This document shows, piece by piece, positions 35,531-43,790 of a stretch of DNA of 49,495 nucleotides. Under the pieces are notes generated by a model. It did no database searches. It was given only the letters and a program-made list of their open reading frames with translations, and was not told the origin of the DNA. The stretch is from Bryobacterales bacterium. GTDB lineage: Bacteria > Acidobacteriota > Terriglobia > Bryobacterales > UBA6623. Within the stretch, counting starts at the first letter, position 1. Each line of letters opens with the position of its first letter. Where the stretch lies: assembly GCA_028819215.1 (NCBI GenBank), contig JAPPMG010000076.1, positions 1 to 49,495 of the forward strand, given 5' to 3'. The position numbers were made by a program, and so were the translations under genes.

Positions 35531-36490
35531 ATGTCCGCCCAAAGGCCGATACCGGACTCGATCGACGAGTTGCAGGCGACGCTGGCCGGGGAGGACTACG
35601 TCTGCGACCGCGCCCTGGCGACCTCTGTCTATCTGGCGCTCAAGCTCCAGCGACCCGTGCTGCTCGAAGGCGAGGCCGGTGTCGGCAAGACCGAGGTCGC
35701 CAAGGCTCTCGCGGCAGCTCTCGGGCGCGATCTCATCCGCATGCAGTGCTACGAGGGGCTCGACATCAGCCACGCGGTGTATGAGTGGAACTACACGCGC
35801 CAGATCCTCGAGATCCAGCTGATGCGGAACGGCGGTGGCTTGGATCGGCGTGCGGCGGCCGAGGAACTGTTTCGGCGGGAATTCCTGCTCGAGCGCCCGT
35901 TGCTGCAGGCGCTCGAGCACCAAGGCCCACCGCCGGTGCTGCTGATCGACGAGCTGGACCGGGCCGACGACGAATTCGAGGGCTACCTGCTGGAGATGCT
36001 GTCAGACTTCCAAGTCACGATCCCGGAGTTGGGCACGATTCGGGCGGCCCAGCCACCGATTGTGCTGATCACGTCGAACCGCACGCGGGAACTGCACGAT
36101 GCCCTGAAGCGACGGTGCCTGTACTGCTGGATCGACTATCCCGATTTCGACAAGGAGTTGCGCATCGTCAATCTGAAGGTTCCCGACGCGTCCCAAGCGC
36201 TGAGCGAGAGCGCCACCGCATTCGTGCAGGAACTGCGCGACGCGGAGCTGTACAAGACCTCGGGAGTGTCGGAGACGCTCGATTGGGTAGCCGCGCTTGT
36301 CGCCTTGGACTGCGAACGCTTGGACGAGCGGCGCGTGGACGAGACCCTGGGCATCCTGCTGAAGAACCAGGAGGACATCGCCGCCGTGCGCGGCGAGCCG
36401 GTCAAGGCGATGCTTGACCGGGCTGCGCACCGGGGGATTCGTAGCAGCACGGCGGGACAGGCGGCCGAGTCGCCATGGGCCACCTCCTAG
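35531..36490 (+). CDS. coxD: MoxR-family AAA ATPase, CoxD-like maturation factor
   Basis: The 319-residue protein has Walker A GEAGVGKT (residues 47-54), Walker B LLIDELDRADDEFEGYLLEML (about 137), and a sensor region (IVLITSNRTRELHDALKRRC). MoxR ATPases remodel protein complexes. In Cox operons CoxD helps insert or complete the copper-sulfur-molybdenum site. It is followed by a von Willebrand-type protein, CoxE, with which MoxR proteins usually work. The CoxE gene begins 16 bases before its end. Confidence 0.85.
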   Translation: MSAQRPIPDSIDELQATLAGEDYVCDRALATSVYLALKLQRPVLLEGEAGVGKTEVAKALAAALGRDLIRMQCYEGLDISHAVYEWNYTRQILEIQLMRNGGGLDRRAAAEELFRREFLLERPLLQALEHQGPPPVLLIDELDRADDEFEGYLLEMLSDFQVTIPELGTIRAAQPPIVLITSNRTRELHDALKRRCLYCWIDYPDFDKELRIVNLKVPDASQALSESATAFVQELRDAELYKTSGVSETLDWVAALVALDCERLDERRVDETLGILLKNQEDIAAVRGEPVKAMLDRAAHRGIRSSTAGQAAESPWATS

Positions 36491-37635
36491 AGAACCTGAC
36501 CCTGTTCGCCCGGCTGCTGCGTTCGGCCGGCCTGCCGGTGCCGCCCGGGGCCACCATCGCCGCGGCGCGCGCGCTGGAGCACGTCGACATCGGCCGCAGG
36601 CAGGACTTCCGGCTTGCGCTGCGGACCGCTCTGGTCAACCGGGCGGAAGACCTGCCGGTGTTCGACCACGCCTTCCGCCTGTTCTGGAGCGGGCCCTCGG
36701 GAGCCGGCACCAAGCTCGACCTGCGACCGCTGGGCAGCGAGCGGCGCTTCGGCGATCCAGTGGTCGAAATGGAATCGCTTTCGGGCACAGCTCGGCCTGG
36801 CAGCCACGCAGGCGAAGCAGCCCTCGAACGAGTGCAAATCAGCACCTACAGTGACCGGGAGGTCTTGCGCGAGAAGGACTTCAAGCGGCTCAGCGCAGAC
36901 GAACTCGCTCAGGCGGTGGACATGCTGCGCGAACTGCGCTGGCGCCCAGCTCCGCGACGGACCAAGCGCTGGCGGCGCGACACGGGAGAAGCACCCGATG
37001 TCCGCGCCCTGCTGGGACGACTGGCGCGACGGGAGACCGATCCGGGAGAAATCCCGACCCGCGGCCCGAAGCCCGCCCCGCGCAGCCTGGTGCTGCTGTG
37101 CGACATCAGCGGATCAATGGAGCGCTACACGCGGATGCTGCTGTGGTTCGCCTGCTGCCTGAGCGGGAATCTCGAGCGCGTCGAATCATTCCTGTTCGCG
37201 ACGCGCTTGACTCGAATCACCAAGAAGCTGCGCGGGCGGCGCGGCTCCAATCCACTGCAGGAGGTAGCCCGGCTGGTGCCCGATTGGTCCGGCGGCACCC
37301 GCATTGGCGATGCGCTGCGCACGTTCAATGTCGAGTGGGCCAGGCGCGTCCTGGGACGCGGAGCCGTAGTCTTGGTGGTCTCCGACGGCTGGGACAGGGG
37401 CGAGCCGGAGGCGCTGCGCCGCGAGATCTCGAGGCTGCGACGATCTTGCCACCGATTGGTCTGGCTCAGCCCGCTGCTGGGAGATCCGGCCTACGAGCCG
37501 CTCACGCGCGGCCTGCAAGCGGCGCTGCCCTACGTGGACGACTTTCTTCCGGCCCACAATCTGGCCAGCTTGGAGCACCTGGCCGAGCACTTGAACAGCC
37601 TCGAGCCGAGCTCGCGACGCGTTCCCGTCCGCTGA
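36475..37635 (+). CDS. coxE: CoxE-like VWA domain protein
   Basis: The 386-residue protein has an N-terminal helical part (HLLENLTLFARLLRSAGLPVPPG) and a C-terminal von Willebrand A domain. Its metal-ion adhesion site motif is LCDISGSMERYTRM (D-x-S-x-S), and a VVLVVSDGWDRG strand follows. CoxE partners CoxD in maturing the CO dehydrogenase metal cluster. The gene overlaps coxD by 16 bases, so the two are co-translated. A short gap then leads to coxG. Confidence 0.85.
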   Translation: MGHLLENLTLFARLLRSAGLPVPPGATIAAARALEHVDIGRRQDFRLALRTALVNRAEDLPVFDHAFRLFWSGPSGAGTKLDLRPLGSERRFGDPVVEMESLSGTARPGSHAGEAALERVQISTYSDREVLREKDFKRLSADELAQAVDMLRELRWRPAPRRTKRWRRDTGEAPDVRALLGRLARRETDPGEIPTRGPKPAPRSLVLLCDISGSMERYTRMLLWFACCLSGNLERVESFLFATRLTRITKKLRGRRGSNPLQEVARLVPDWSGGTRIGDALRTFNVEWARRVLGRGAVVLVVSDGWDRGEPEALRREISRLRRSCHRLVWLSPLLGDPAYEPLTRGLQAALPYVDDFLPAHNLASLEHLAEHLNSLEPSSRRVPVR

Positions 37636-37645
37636 CGGCTGCCTC

Positions 37646-37654
37646 TGGTAGTCT
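37646..37654 (+). promoter_or_regulatory. possible internal promoter before coxG
   Basis: TGG-TAGTCT is an extended -10 element that ends 18 bases before the coxG ATG. It could give separate coxG transcription. Confidence 0.3.
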
Positions 37655-37672
37655 TGCGGAAGCGACTGCAAC

Positions 37673-38125
37673 ATGGACTTCAATAGCGAGTACGAATTCG
37701 ACGCGACCCCTGAGACTGTCTTCGACGCCCTGACCGCGCCGGAGACAGTGGCCGGCTGCCTGCCCGGATGCGAAGCGCTCAAGCCCCTTGGGGACGACCG
37801 CTACGAGGCAGCGATGACGATCGGCGTGGCTGCCATCAAGGGTAGATTTCGCGGGACGGTGGCTATGCGCGAGATGCAGCGCCCGAACTCTTTCACCCTG
37901 CAAGTCGATGGCAAAGGAAGTACCGGCTTCGCCAAGGGCGAGGCTAGCATCGAGATTACGCCGAACGGAACGGGCAGTACGGTTGGAGTGCAGTCTTCGG
38001 CTAAGGTCGGCGGCCCGATCGCCCGTGTCGGCCAACGCCTGCTAGTGGGCACGGCCAAGATGGTGGCCGACAAATTCTTTGCGTGCCTGCGCAAACAGGT
38101 CGAGGGCACGCCGGATCGATCCTGA
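37673..38125 (+). CDS. coxG: CoxG-like SRPBCC protein (CO dehydrogenase subunit G family)
   Basis: The 150-residue protein is a START/SRPBCC ligand-binding fold: YEFDATPETVFDALTAPETVAGCLPGCEAL, GRFRGTVAMREMQRPNSFTL and VQSSAKVGGPIARVGQRLLVGTAKMVADKFF (C-terminal helix). In CO dehydrogenase operons CoxG is thought to anchor the enzyme or deliver lipids or quinone; the exact role is not settled. It closes the operon. A GC-rich hairpin (CCGCC/GGCGG, near 38136-38148) follows and may be its terminator. Confidence 0.85.
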   Translation: MDFNSEYEFDATPETVFDALTAPETVAGCLPGCEALKPLGDDRYEAAMTIGVAAIKGRFRGTVAMREMQRPNSFTLQVDGKGSTGFAKGEASIEITPNGTGSTVGVQSSAKVGGPIARVGQRLLVGTAKMVADKFFACLRKQVEGTPDRS

Positions 38126-38296
38126 CTGCCCTGCCCGCCGAGGGCGGCGGTTCCGTCTCGCCAGCGCCGCTTTGAAGGGTTGGCACGCGATATCCGGCAA
38201 CCCTCGGCACAGCTTCATGGACCGAACTCGAGCAATGGCCGAATCTGATGGCTCGGCCGCCTTGGATGCTCCGTTTTGGTGACTTCACACCTCAGG

Positions 38297-39190
38297 CTAC
38301 GGCGAGGCTCCTAGCTGATACTTGCCTTCAGTGTGCAGATAAAGGACACACTCCTCGGCCGAGTCGCACGAGATCTGATGCACCGCCTCTCCCCTCGAGC
38401 CGAAGTAGCTGCCCGGGTCTAGTCTATGGGTGTCGGATTCGCCTGACAGCTGGATGCTGGTCTGACCCTGGATCGTCACAACACGCATCGTCGGGGCGCT
38501 GGTGCTGAGTTCACCGTCGTAACCGGACGGCAGCTTGACGAAGGTGCCGTTTTTCTCGTTGTCCTTGACGCTACCCCAGAGGTAGGCCATCTTGGGACCC
38601 TCGTCGCCGACCCACTCTGCGTCCTCCGCCTCCAGCCACATGATGTTTTTCGCGTCGACGTTGATCGGGCGCTCGCCGCTGTCGAACGCTTCATCCGCGG
38701 GCTTGACGAGATAGGGGCCCGACAGGATCTCCAAGAAGATCATGGAGTGCGTGCCTTTCGCGGCGGTGATGTGGTTTTCTCCCGGCGGCTGCGTCCAGAA
38801 GGAGCCGGATTCCATCCACATCTTCTCGGCAGCAGGGTCGTCGTTGTGAACGGCACCGCTGATCACGACCGCACGGTAGGTGATGTTGTGGATGTGCGGC
38901 GGGGACTGAAAGCCGTCCGTGAACCTAACGAGGATCCCCGACGGCACGTCTGCCCGGATGTCACCCCAGAGCTTTCCCGCCTTCGGGCCAAGTTCGCCGC
39001 GCGCGGGATTCAGAGGAATAAACTCAACATCCGATCTCTTGACGAGTTCATTTCCCGGACGTCCGCCAGCCGCGGCCTGCGCCGTTGCCAAGGCACCAGC
39101 GGCGAGCAGAATTGCGGCCAGCGTGATTATGTTTTTCCTCACGGGAGTTCGTCGCGCTCCGCAAGTGCCTACTGGCATAGGAATCGGCAT
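38297..39190 (-). CDS. secreted DUF4437 cupin-like protein
   Basis: After an export segment (RKNIITLAAILLAAGALATAQAAA) come two cupin-like halves. The first holds FQSPPHIHNITYRAVVISG (HxH metal motif) and EKMWMESGSFWTQPPGENHITAA; the second holds SAPTMRVVTIQGQTSIQL and RLDPGSYFGSRGEAVHQISC. This is the DUF4437 family, found as single periplasmic proteins and otherwise uncharacterised. Start options: ATG 39190 with GGAGAG 4 bases upstream (chosen), ATG 39178, or GTG 39142 giving a tighter signal peptide. The true start is uncertain. Confidence 0.7.
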   Translation of the reverse strand: MPIPMPVGTCGARRTPVRKNIITLAAILLAAGALATAQAAAGGRPGNELVKRSDVEFIPLNPARGELGPKAGKLWGDIRADVPSGILVRFTDGFQSPPHIHNITYRAVVISGAVHNDDPAAEKMWMESGSFWTQPPGENHITAAKGTHSMIFLEILSGPYLVKPADEAFDSGERPINVDAKNIMWLEAEDAEWVGDEGPKMAYLWGSVKDNEKNGTFVKLPSGYDGELSTSAPTMRVVTIQGQTSIQLSGESDTHRLDPGSYFGSRGEAVHQISCDSAEECVLYLHTEGKYQLGASP

Positions 39191-39289
39191 ATCTCTCCGA
39201 AGGGTAGCAACGGAGGAACCGCGAACGCCTGCGGCGGTCCCTGCGATATACGCGGTCGCGATTCGCGCCCAGTGCCGCAAGACAGCACC

Positions 39290-39620
39290 CAGTGCGACAA
39301 CCAGACCCGGCCCGTGACTGGCGACGGCCATTGCTGTGCTCGCGCCGAACTGTACAGGTCAAGTCTCTCGACGCCTCGTTGCATGTGGCCCCTGACAGCT
39401 GGACCCTTCCAAGTGTGCCAACGGCACTGCGCAGCGCTGCGAACGGTGGCACAAGGAGCGGCGACCCGCTGCGCCTCCGTCAATGCAATACTTCTCCGAA
39501 ATGCCCGCACGCGACGCGGTAGAAGTCTCGGATTGCACCTACAGCTACGGGGAAACGCGGGCGCTTGACGGTGTCAGCTTCCAAGTCGCGCCGCGCTTTA
39601 TCTTCGGCCTGCTCGGGCCG
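39290..39620 (+). repeat. imperfect direct repeat, copy A (upstream region plus start of ABC ATPase)
   Basis: Copy A matches copy B (40936-41265) at a spacing of about 1645 bases. Both contain an untranslated stretch (shared words include CGTTGCATGTGGCC and GCACAAGGAGCGG) and the first 40 codons of an ABC ATPase gene. By my hand count the coding parts differ at 13 of 121 positions, 9 of them third codon positions. The upstream parts are less alike. Copy A ends at the Walker A region, where unrelated sequence begins. The pattern suggests duplication with later loss of one copy. Confidence 0.75.
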
Positions 39621-39638
39621 AGGTGCCCCTCGGCCTAG
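39501..39638 (+). pseudogene. truncated ABC transporter ATPase (45 residues)
   Basis: The reading frame begins MPARDAVEVSDCTYSYGET and matches the intact ATPase at 41145-42092 for its first 40 residues. It then breaks at FGLLGP, right at the Walker A glycine-rich loop, where NGSGKT should come, and ends RCPSA-stop. It lacks all ATP-binding and signature motifs, so it cannot work. Synonymous differences from the intact copy mean the two were diverging under coding constraint before the truncation. Confidence 0.75.
39616..39635. terminator. GC-rich hairpin at the truncation point
   Basis: GGCCGAGG (39616-39623) and CCTCGGCC (39628-39635) form a perfect 8-bp stem with a TGCC loop. It spans the break in the ABC fragment and sits 60 bases past the stop of the alpha/beta hydrolase (39696), so it may end the hydrolase transcript. 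No U-run is seen. Confidence 0.45.
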
Positions 39639-39695
39639 ATGAACTTGCCAGCGCCAGACGCGTTGTTTCTTGCGTCAGGCAATTGCGCAGCTATT

Positions 39696-40655
39696 TCATG
39701 TGGCGAACTCGTTGTCGGAGAGGAAAGCGTCGAACAGAGCGAAGCACTGCTCCGGCTCCTCGAGTTGCAGGAGGTGGCTGGTGTCGGGCACAGAGGCGTA
39801 TCCGATGCCGAATGTCTCGCAGAATAGCTTGCAACATGGCGCAGTCTTCGGCGCGTCTTCCGGCACTGGGTCGGAACCGACGATCAAGAGCGGGCGCCCC
39901 GCCGGGTTGGGCTGCCGCCAGATTTCCAGTTCGGCGACGTCGGTATAGAGATCCGCCTCGAGTATGCCAGGGCAACAGAGCAGCCACTCTCCGCTGGCGC
40001 GATCAAAGCGCAGCACCGAGTGTGCATTGAGTTCCGCCACTCCCGGCCGCAGGCGACGGAACCGGTGCATCCAACGGAAAACGTCGGCGAGTTCCTCGGG
40101 GTCCCGGAACCGGTTCTGGCGGCCCAGAGCGGCGGCGCGCAGCCTCTCGCCCTCGGACACCAGCGGGCCGCGCAGCGGGTTACCCTCAGGCGGGACCACC
40201 GGCGGGTCGAACAATACCAGCGCGTCCCAGTGCCAGACGCCGTCGATGATCGCTAGCAGGGCCGCAATCGCCGTCATCGAATGGAAGACTCCGACCGTGG
40301 TCTTCTCGCCCCATTCTTTCGCAATCGCCCCGTGCACCTGCGCAATGTCACGCACGAAGTGGGGATAGCCGTGAGCCTCGCCGCCGTGAAAGGGGTTGCG
40401 CCCGCAGTTGCGGACGTCGTACAGCGCAAGGTCGAACCGCTCAAGCAGATGTTGCCAGAATGGGAAGTAGGAATCGCTCGCGAAGCCATTGCCGTGGCTC
40501 AGCACGACACGTGGCCCTGACGGGTTGCCGTGGCGCACGACGCGAATCGGCGCGCCATCGTCCATCACGACGTTCAGGGTTGCTACATGTTCGGGAAGGA
40601 CGAATCCAGCCGTTTTCCGCCGCGCTGTTACCGGGGACGATGGTGGGCCTGTCAC
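39696..40655 (-). CDS. alpha/beta hydrolase fold protein
   Basis: The 319-residue protein has an oxyanion region VVLSHGNGFASDSYFPF (HGNG), LALYDVRNCGRN, and a nucleophile elbow TVGVFHSMTAIAALLA. The elbow reads F-H-S-M-T, so the glycines usual in GxSxG are replaced. A His candidate is in PDTSHLLQLEEP near the C-terminus. It is a serine hydrolase by fold, with no clear substrate. The GTG start is supported by AGGGAG 10 bases upstream and an extended -10 TGG-TATATT (40711-40719). The gene is flanked on both sides by copies of the ABC ATPase start, which suggests it was inserted or carried by that duplication. Confidence 0.75.
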   Translation of the reverse strand: MTGPPSSPVTARRKTAGFVLPEHVATLNVVMDDGAPIRVVRHGNPSGPRVVLSHGNGFASDSYFPFWQHLLERFDLALYDVRNCGRNPFHGGEAHGYPHFVRDIAQVHGAIAKEWGEKTTVGVFHSMTAIAALLAIIDGVWHWDALVLFDPPVVPPEGNPLRGPLVSEGERLRAAALGRQNRFRDPEELADVFRWMHRFRRLRPGVAELNAHSVLRFDRASGEWLLCCPGILEADLYTDVAELEIWRQPNPAGRPLLIVGSDPVPEDAPKTAPCCKLFCETFGIGYASVPDTSHLLQLEEPEQCFALFDAFLSDNEFAT

Positions 40656-40710
40656 GTGTACGCGTCTCCCTGCAGCGGCACCGGCGGCGATACGATTGTG
40701 ATTCGTCGAG

Positions 40711-40719
40711 AATATACCA
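40711..40719 (-). promoter_or_regulatory. extended -10 promoter of the alpha/beta hydrolase
   Basis: On the minus strand TGG-TATATT is an extended -10 with a leader of about 50 bases before the GTG at 40655. The rest of 40720-40935 holds nothing that I recognise. Confidence 0.4.
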
Positions 40720-40935
40720 TTTCAAAGGGTGCACCAGCACCGGTATCTTGATCACTCACGTGTTAGCAGCCGTGGTGCAATCGGCGTTTCTTGACATGGG
40801 AAACGGACCGGATGCGACCGTATCGCGAGGACGATGGGTGTAGGAGAAAGCGATAGGGGCACGGGGTGGAAAAGGCGGCGCCAAGAGACGCTGTGGGTGG
40901 CGACGCAGGAGTTGCCGCGAACCAACGATAGCGGC

Positions 40936-41265
40936 CAGCGCAACAACCAGACCGAGTTGGCGACTGGCGATGGCCGTTCCTGCACCCACGCCGAACCGTA
41001 TAGGTCGAGTCGCCCGCCGTCTCGTTGCATGTGGCCGGTGACAGCGCGCCTTTCCGAGTGTGCCGGCGGTACCACACGACGCTGTGTGCGGCTGCACAAG
41101 GAGCGGAGGTTCGCTGTGCTACCGTCAAGGCAATACCCCTCTGAATGCCCGCACCCGCCGCAGTAGAAATCTCGGAATGCACCTATAGCTATGGCGAGAC
41201 TCGGGCGCTTGACGGTGTCAGCTTCCAAGTTGCGCCGCGGTCTATCTTCGGCCTGCTCGGGCCGA
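40936..41265 (+). repeat. imperfect direct repeat, copy B (upstream region plus intact ABC ATPase start)
   Basis: This is the partner of copy A at 39290-39620. It shares the upstream words CGTTGCATGTGGCC and GCACAAGGAGCGG and then the ABC ATPase codons to the Walker A region. Here the ATPase gene continues intact. The shared upstream part may contain the promoter of both copies, though I see no clear -10 or ribosome binding site directly before the ATG. Confidence 0.75.
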
Positions 41266-42092
41266 ACGGCAGCGGCAAGACCACGCTGTTCCGCATCCTC
41301 TCCACCCTGCTCGCTCCCGCAAGCGGCAGCGCCAGGCTGTTCGGCATCGATGTCACCGAGCGGCCGATCGAGGCCCGGCGCCAAGTCGGCGTCGTCTTCC
41401 AGTCCCAGAGCTTGGACTCCCGGCTCACCGTCGAGGAGAATCTCGCGCACCAAGGCCACATGTACGGCCTGCGCGGGCACGGCCTCTCCATGCGCATCGC
41501 GGAGGTGCTGGAAAAGGTCGGCCTTCAGGACCGACGCAAGGATCGCGTGCAGACCCTCTCGGGCGGGCTGCGCCGCCGGGCGGATCTGGCCAAGGGGCTG
41601 CTGCACGGCCCGAAACTGTTGCTGCTCGACGAGCCCAGCACGGGAGTCGATCCTGTGGCCCGGCTGGCCTTTTGGCGCTATCTGGAGCAGTTGCGGTCTA
41701 CTGCCGGCGTCACGGTACTGCTGACGACGCATCTGCTGGACGAGGCGGACGCTTGCGACGAGCTGGCGATCCTGGATCGCGGCAAGTTGATTCGCCACGG
41801 CGCGCCCGCCGACCTCAAGGCCGAGATCGGCGGCGAAGTTGTCACGCTGGCTACCAGCGGCACAGCCGCTGTCGCGACCGCTCTGGCCGAAGAATTCTCG
41901 GTTCAAGACGCCCGCGTGAACGGCGAAGAGATTCGCTTCGAACATCCCGAGGGATCGAAGTGGGCCGCCCGATTGATGACTCGCTTCGGAACTCAGATCG
42001 AGTCCGTGAAGATCTCGCGGCCCAGCCTAGAAGACGTCTTCCTGCACCACGCCGGGCACGGCTTCTACGCGGAGAGCGACCAGCGGCGCTGA
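41145..42092 (+). CDS. ABC-2-type transporter ATPase (DrrA-like)
   Basis: The 315-residue protein has Walker A GPNGSGKTTLFRIL (about residues 40-53), a Q-loop region GVVFQSQSLD, the signature LSGGLRRRADLAKGL, Walker B LLLLDEPSTGVDP, and the H-loop TTHLLDEAD. A C-terminal extension (ENRV-type, VVTLATSGTAAVATALAEE...) is as in DrrA/CcmA-like exporters. It should power export of a lipid, drug or polymer. No permease follows: the next gene is on the opposite strand. It is therefore an orphan ATPase that must pair with a distant permease, or the permease was lost. Confidence 0.9.
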   Translation: MPAPAAVEISECTYSYGETRALDGVSFQVAPRSIFGLLGPNGSGKTTLFRILSTLLAPASGSARLFGIDVTERPIEARRQVGVVFQSQSLDSRLTVEENLAHQGHMYGLRGHGLSMRIAEVLEKVGLQDRRKDRVQTLSGGLRRRADLAKGLLHGPKLLLLDEPSTGVDPVARLAFWRYLEQLRSTAGVTVLLTTHLLDEADACDELAILDRGKLIRHGAPADLKAEIGGEVVTLATSGTAAVATALAEEFSVQDARVNGEEIRFEHPEGSKWAARLMTRFGTQIESVKISRPSLEDVFLHHAGHGFYAESDQRR

Positions 42093-42120
42093 ACGCCCGG
42101 CTCCCGTCGCCCGGAATCCG

Positions 42121-43092
42121 TTAGATCGCGTCGGCGTAATAGCCGTCCCGCGCTTGGATCTTGAGGCCCTTGCCAGCGGCCTTGAGCGAGATCTTGCGAA
42201 ATCCGGGGCGGTCGAGCCCGCGCTTGGGAGTGTAGCCGATGCTGTACTGGCCGCGCAGTTCATCCTCGATCTGCTTGAAGATTCCCGCGAGACGGATCCC
42301 CCGCGATACGCGAAAGGCGCTGCCGCCGGTTTGCTCGGACATCTTCTTGAGCGTCCCTGCCCCGGAACCGATGTTGAAGTACGCCCGGCCGGCAAAGTGC
42401 CGGTCCACGTATTGGATGGTGTAGACCACGATGTCGGCGCGCTGAGCCGCCTCGATGGCTCTCTTGAGGCTGATCTTGCTGCCGTAGTCGTAGCCATCGG
42501 AGATTACAACCACCGCCTTGCGGCCGACTTGATTGCGGAACATCTCGTCGGCCGCTAGGTACAGCGCATCGTTAAGGGCCGTGCTGGTCGGCTGCTTGTT
42601 GCCAGTGGGGCCGGGATGCAATCCGCTGCTGGGAACCTCGACCTGCAGCTCGTCCAGGCCGCGCTCGAGCAGTCCCAGAGAGGCCGTGTAGTCCTGTAGC
42701 AGCTCGACGTTGCGGTCGAAGCTCATCAGGAACGCGAGATCCTTGTCCTTGCGCAGGATCGAGCGGAAGAACATCAGGCCGGCGCTGCGCTCGTCGGCGA
42801 TCAGCGCGCGCTGGCTGCCGCTGGTGTCGATCAGCAGGCCGATCGTCAGCGGCAGGTCCGTCTGGTGCGAAAAATAGCGGATTTCCTGCCTGACGCCGTC
42901 TTCGGAAAGGATGAAATCGTCCTTGGTGAGGGTGCTGAGCAGGCGCCCGCTGCGATCCTTGACCGTGGCCAGCAAGTTGACCACCTTGACGTCGAGTGAG
43001 AACGTCGGCCCGTCGTCGGCAGTCTCAGCATCTTGCGCGACAACCGGCAGCAGCGCGAGCAGGGCCGGAAGCAGCAGTGCGAGCGGTCTCAT
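42121..43092 (-). CDS. VWFA-related protein (acidobacterial type), secreted
   Basis: The 323-residue protein has a signal peptide (MRPLALLLPALLALLPVVA) and an N-terminal segment with VNLLATVKDRSGRLLSTLTKDDF. A von Willebrand A domain follows with the MIDAS motif IGLLIDTSGSQRAL (D-x-S-x-S) and VVISDGYDYGS. It ends with the usual QYSIGYTPKRGLDRPGFRKISLK region. This TIGR03436-like family is frequent in Acidobacteriota and has no fixed function. Its ATG overlaps the CvpA stop by 4 bases, so the two genes are co-translated with cvpA first. Confidence 0.85.
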   Translation of the reverse strand: MRPLALLLPALLALLPVVAQDAETADDGPTFSLDVKVVNLLATVKDRSGRLLSTLTKDDFILSEDGVRQEIRYFSHQTDLPLTIGLLIDTSGSQRALIADERSAGLMFFRSILRKDKDLAFLMSFDRNVELLQDYTASLGLLERGLDELQVEVPSSGLHPGPTGNKQPTSTALNDALYLAADEMFRNQVGRKAVVVISDGYDYGSKISLKRAIEAAQRADIVVYTIQYVDRHFAGRAYFNIGSGAGTLKKMSEQTGGSAFRVSRGIRLAGIFKQIEDELRGQYSIGYTPKRGLDRPGFRKISLKAAGKGLKIQARDGYYADAI

Positions 43093-43706
43093 CCTACATC
43101 GAGAGACGCTGGGCCGTGTGATCCGGTTTCTCTCCCTAGCCCGGCGGCGCGGCTGAAGGAACCCGACCGGGTCGTTGCGCGGTCGGATCCGGCAAGGTCC
43201 CGGACGCGGGCCAGGCCCTCTTGGTACGCATCGCGCAGCGCTTCCGGCGCCACGGCAGCAGCTGTGCGGGCCAGATTGAGCACGAACGGGGCGATTCGCG
43301 AATCAGCGACCAGGCCCGCAGTGTCAGCGACGGGCTGAAAGGCCACCAGCGCCAGCAGCAGCGCCGCCGCCAAAAGCAGGCCGCGCAGGGCACCGAACGC
43401 GGCACCCAGCAGTCTGTCGAGCAAGCCCAGGCCCGCCAAGGACCAGATCCCGGCCAGCAGGCGGGCCAGCAGCGCGCCGCTGATCAGACACCCGATGAAG
43501 AGCAGCGCGAAGGCCGCGGCGGAGGCGATCTTCGCATTGGAGATCCACTGGCCCAGATAGCCGGCCAAGACGCCGTAGCCCCACATCGCAACAAGCAGGC
43601 CGACGACGAGCGAGGCGATCCTGAGCAATTCCTTGGTCAATCCATTGAGAGTCGCGCCGATTACAGAGGCCAGCAGAATGGCTCCCAGCACGATGTCGAG
43701 CACCAT
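43089..43706 (-). CDS. CvpA-family membrane protein
   Basis: The 205-residue protein has four hydrophobic helices (about residues 1-25, 28-50, 65-90 and 100-125), with LLDRLLGAAFGALRGLLLAAALLLAL matching the conserved CvpA segment. CvpA is linked to colicin V production and envelope stress in enterobacteria; its molecular role is unclear. GGGGAGAG lies 6 bases before the ATG. It is co-translated with the VWFA-related gene, so the pair may be functionally tied. Confidence 0.85.
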   Translation of the reverse strand: MVLDIVLGAILLASVIGATLNGLTKELLRIASLVVGLLVAMWGYGVLAGYLGQWISNAKIASAAAFALLFIGCLISGALLARLLAGIWSLAGLGLLDRLLGAAFGALRGLLLAAALLLALVAFQPVADTAGLVADSRIAPFVLNLARTAAAVAPEALRDAYQEGLARVRDLAGSDRATTRSGSFSRAAGLGRETGSHGPASLDVG

Positions 43707-43790
43707 CAGGCTCTCCCCGGCATTCGAAGAAGGCCTCTGTCTGGGCTCGGCTGCGCGGGCATATCCGGCGATGCCGGCATGGTATCAGCC

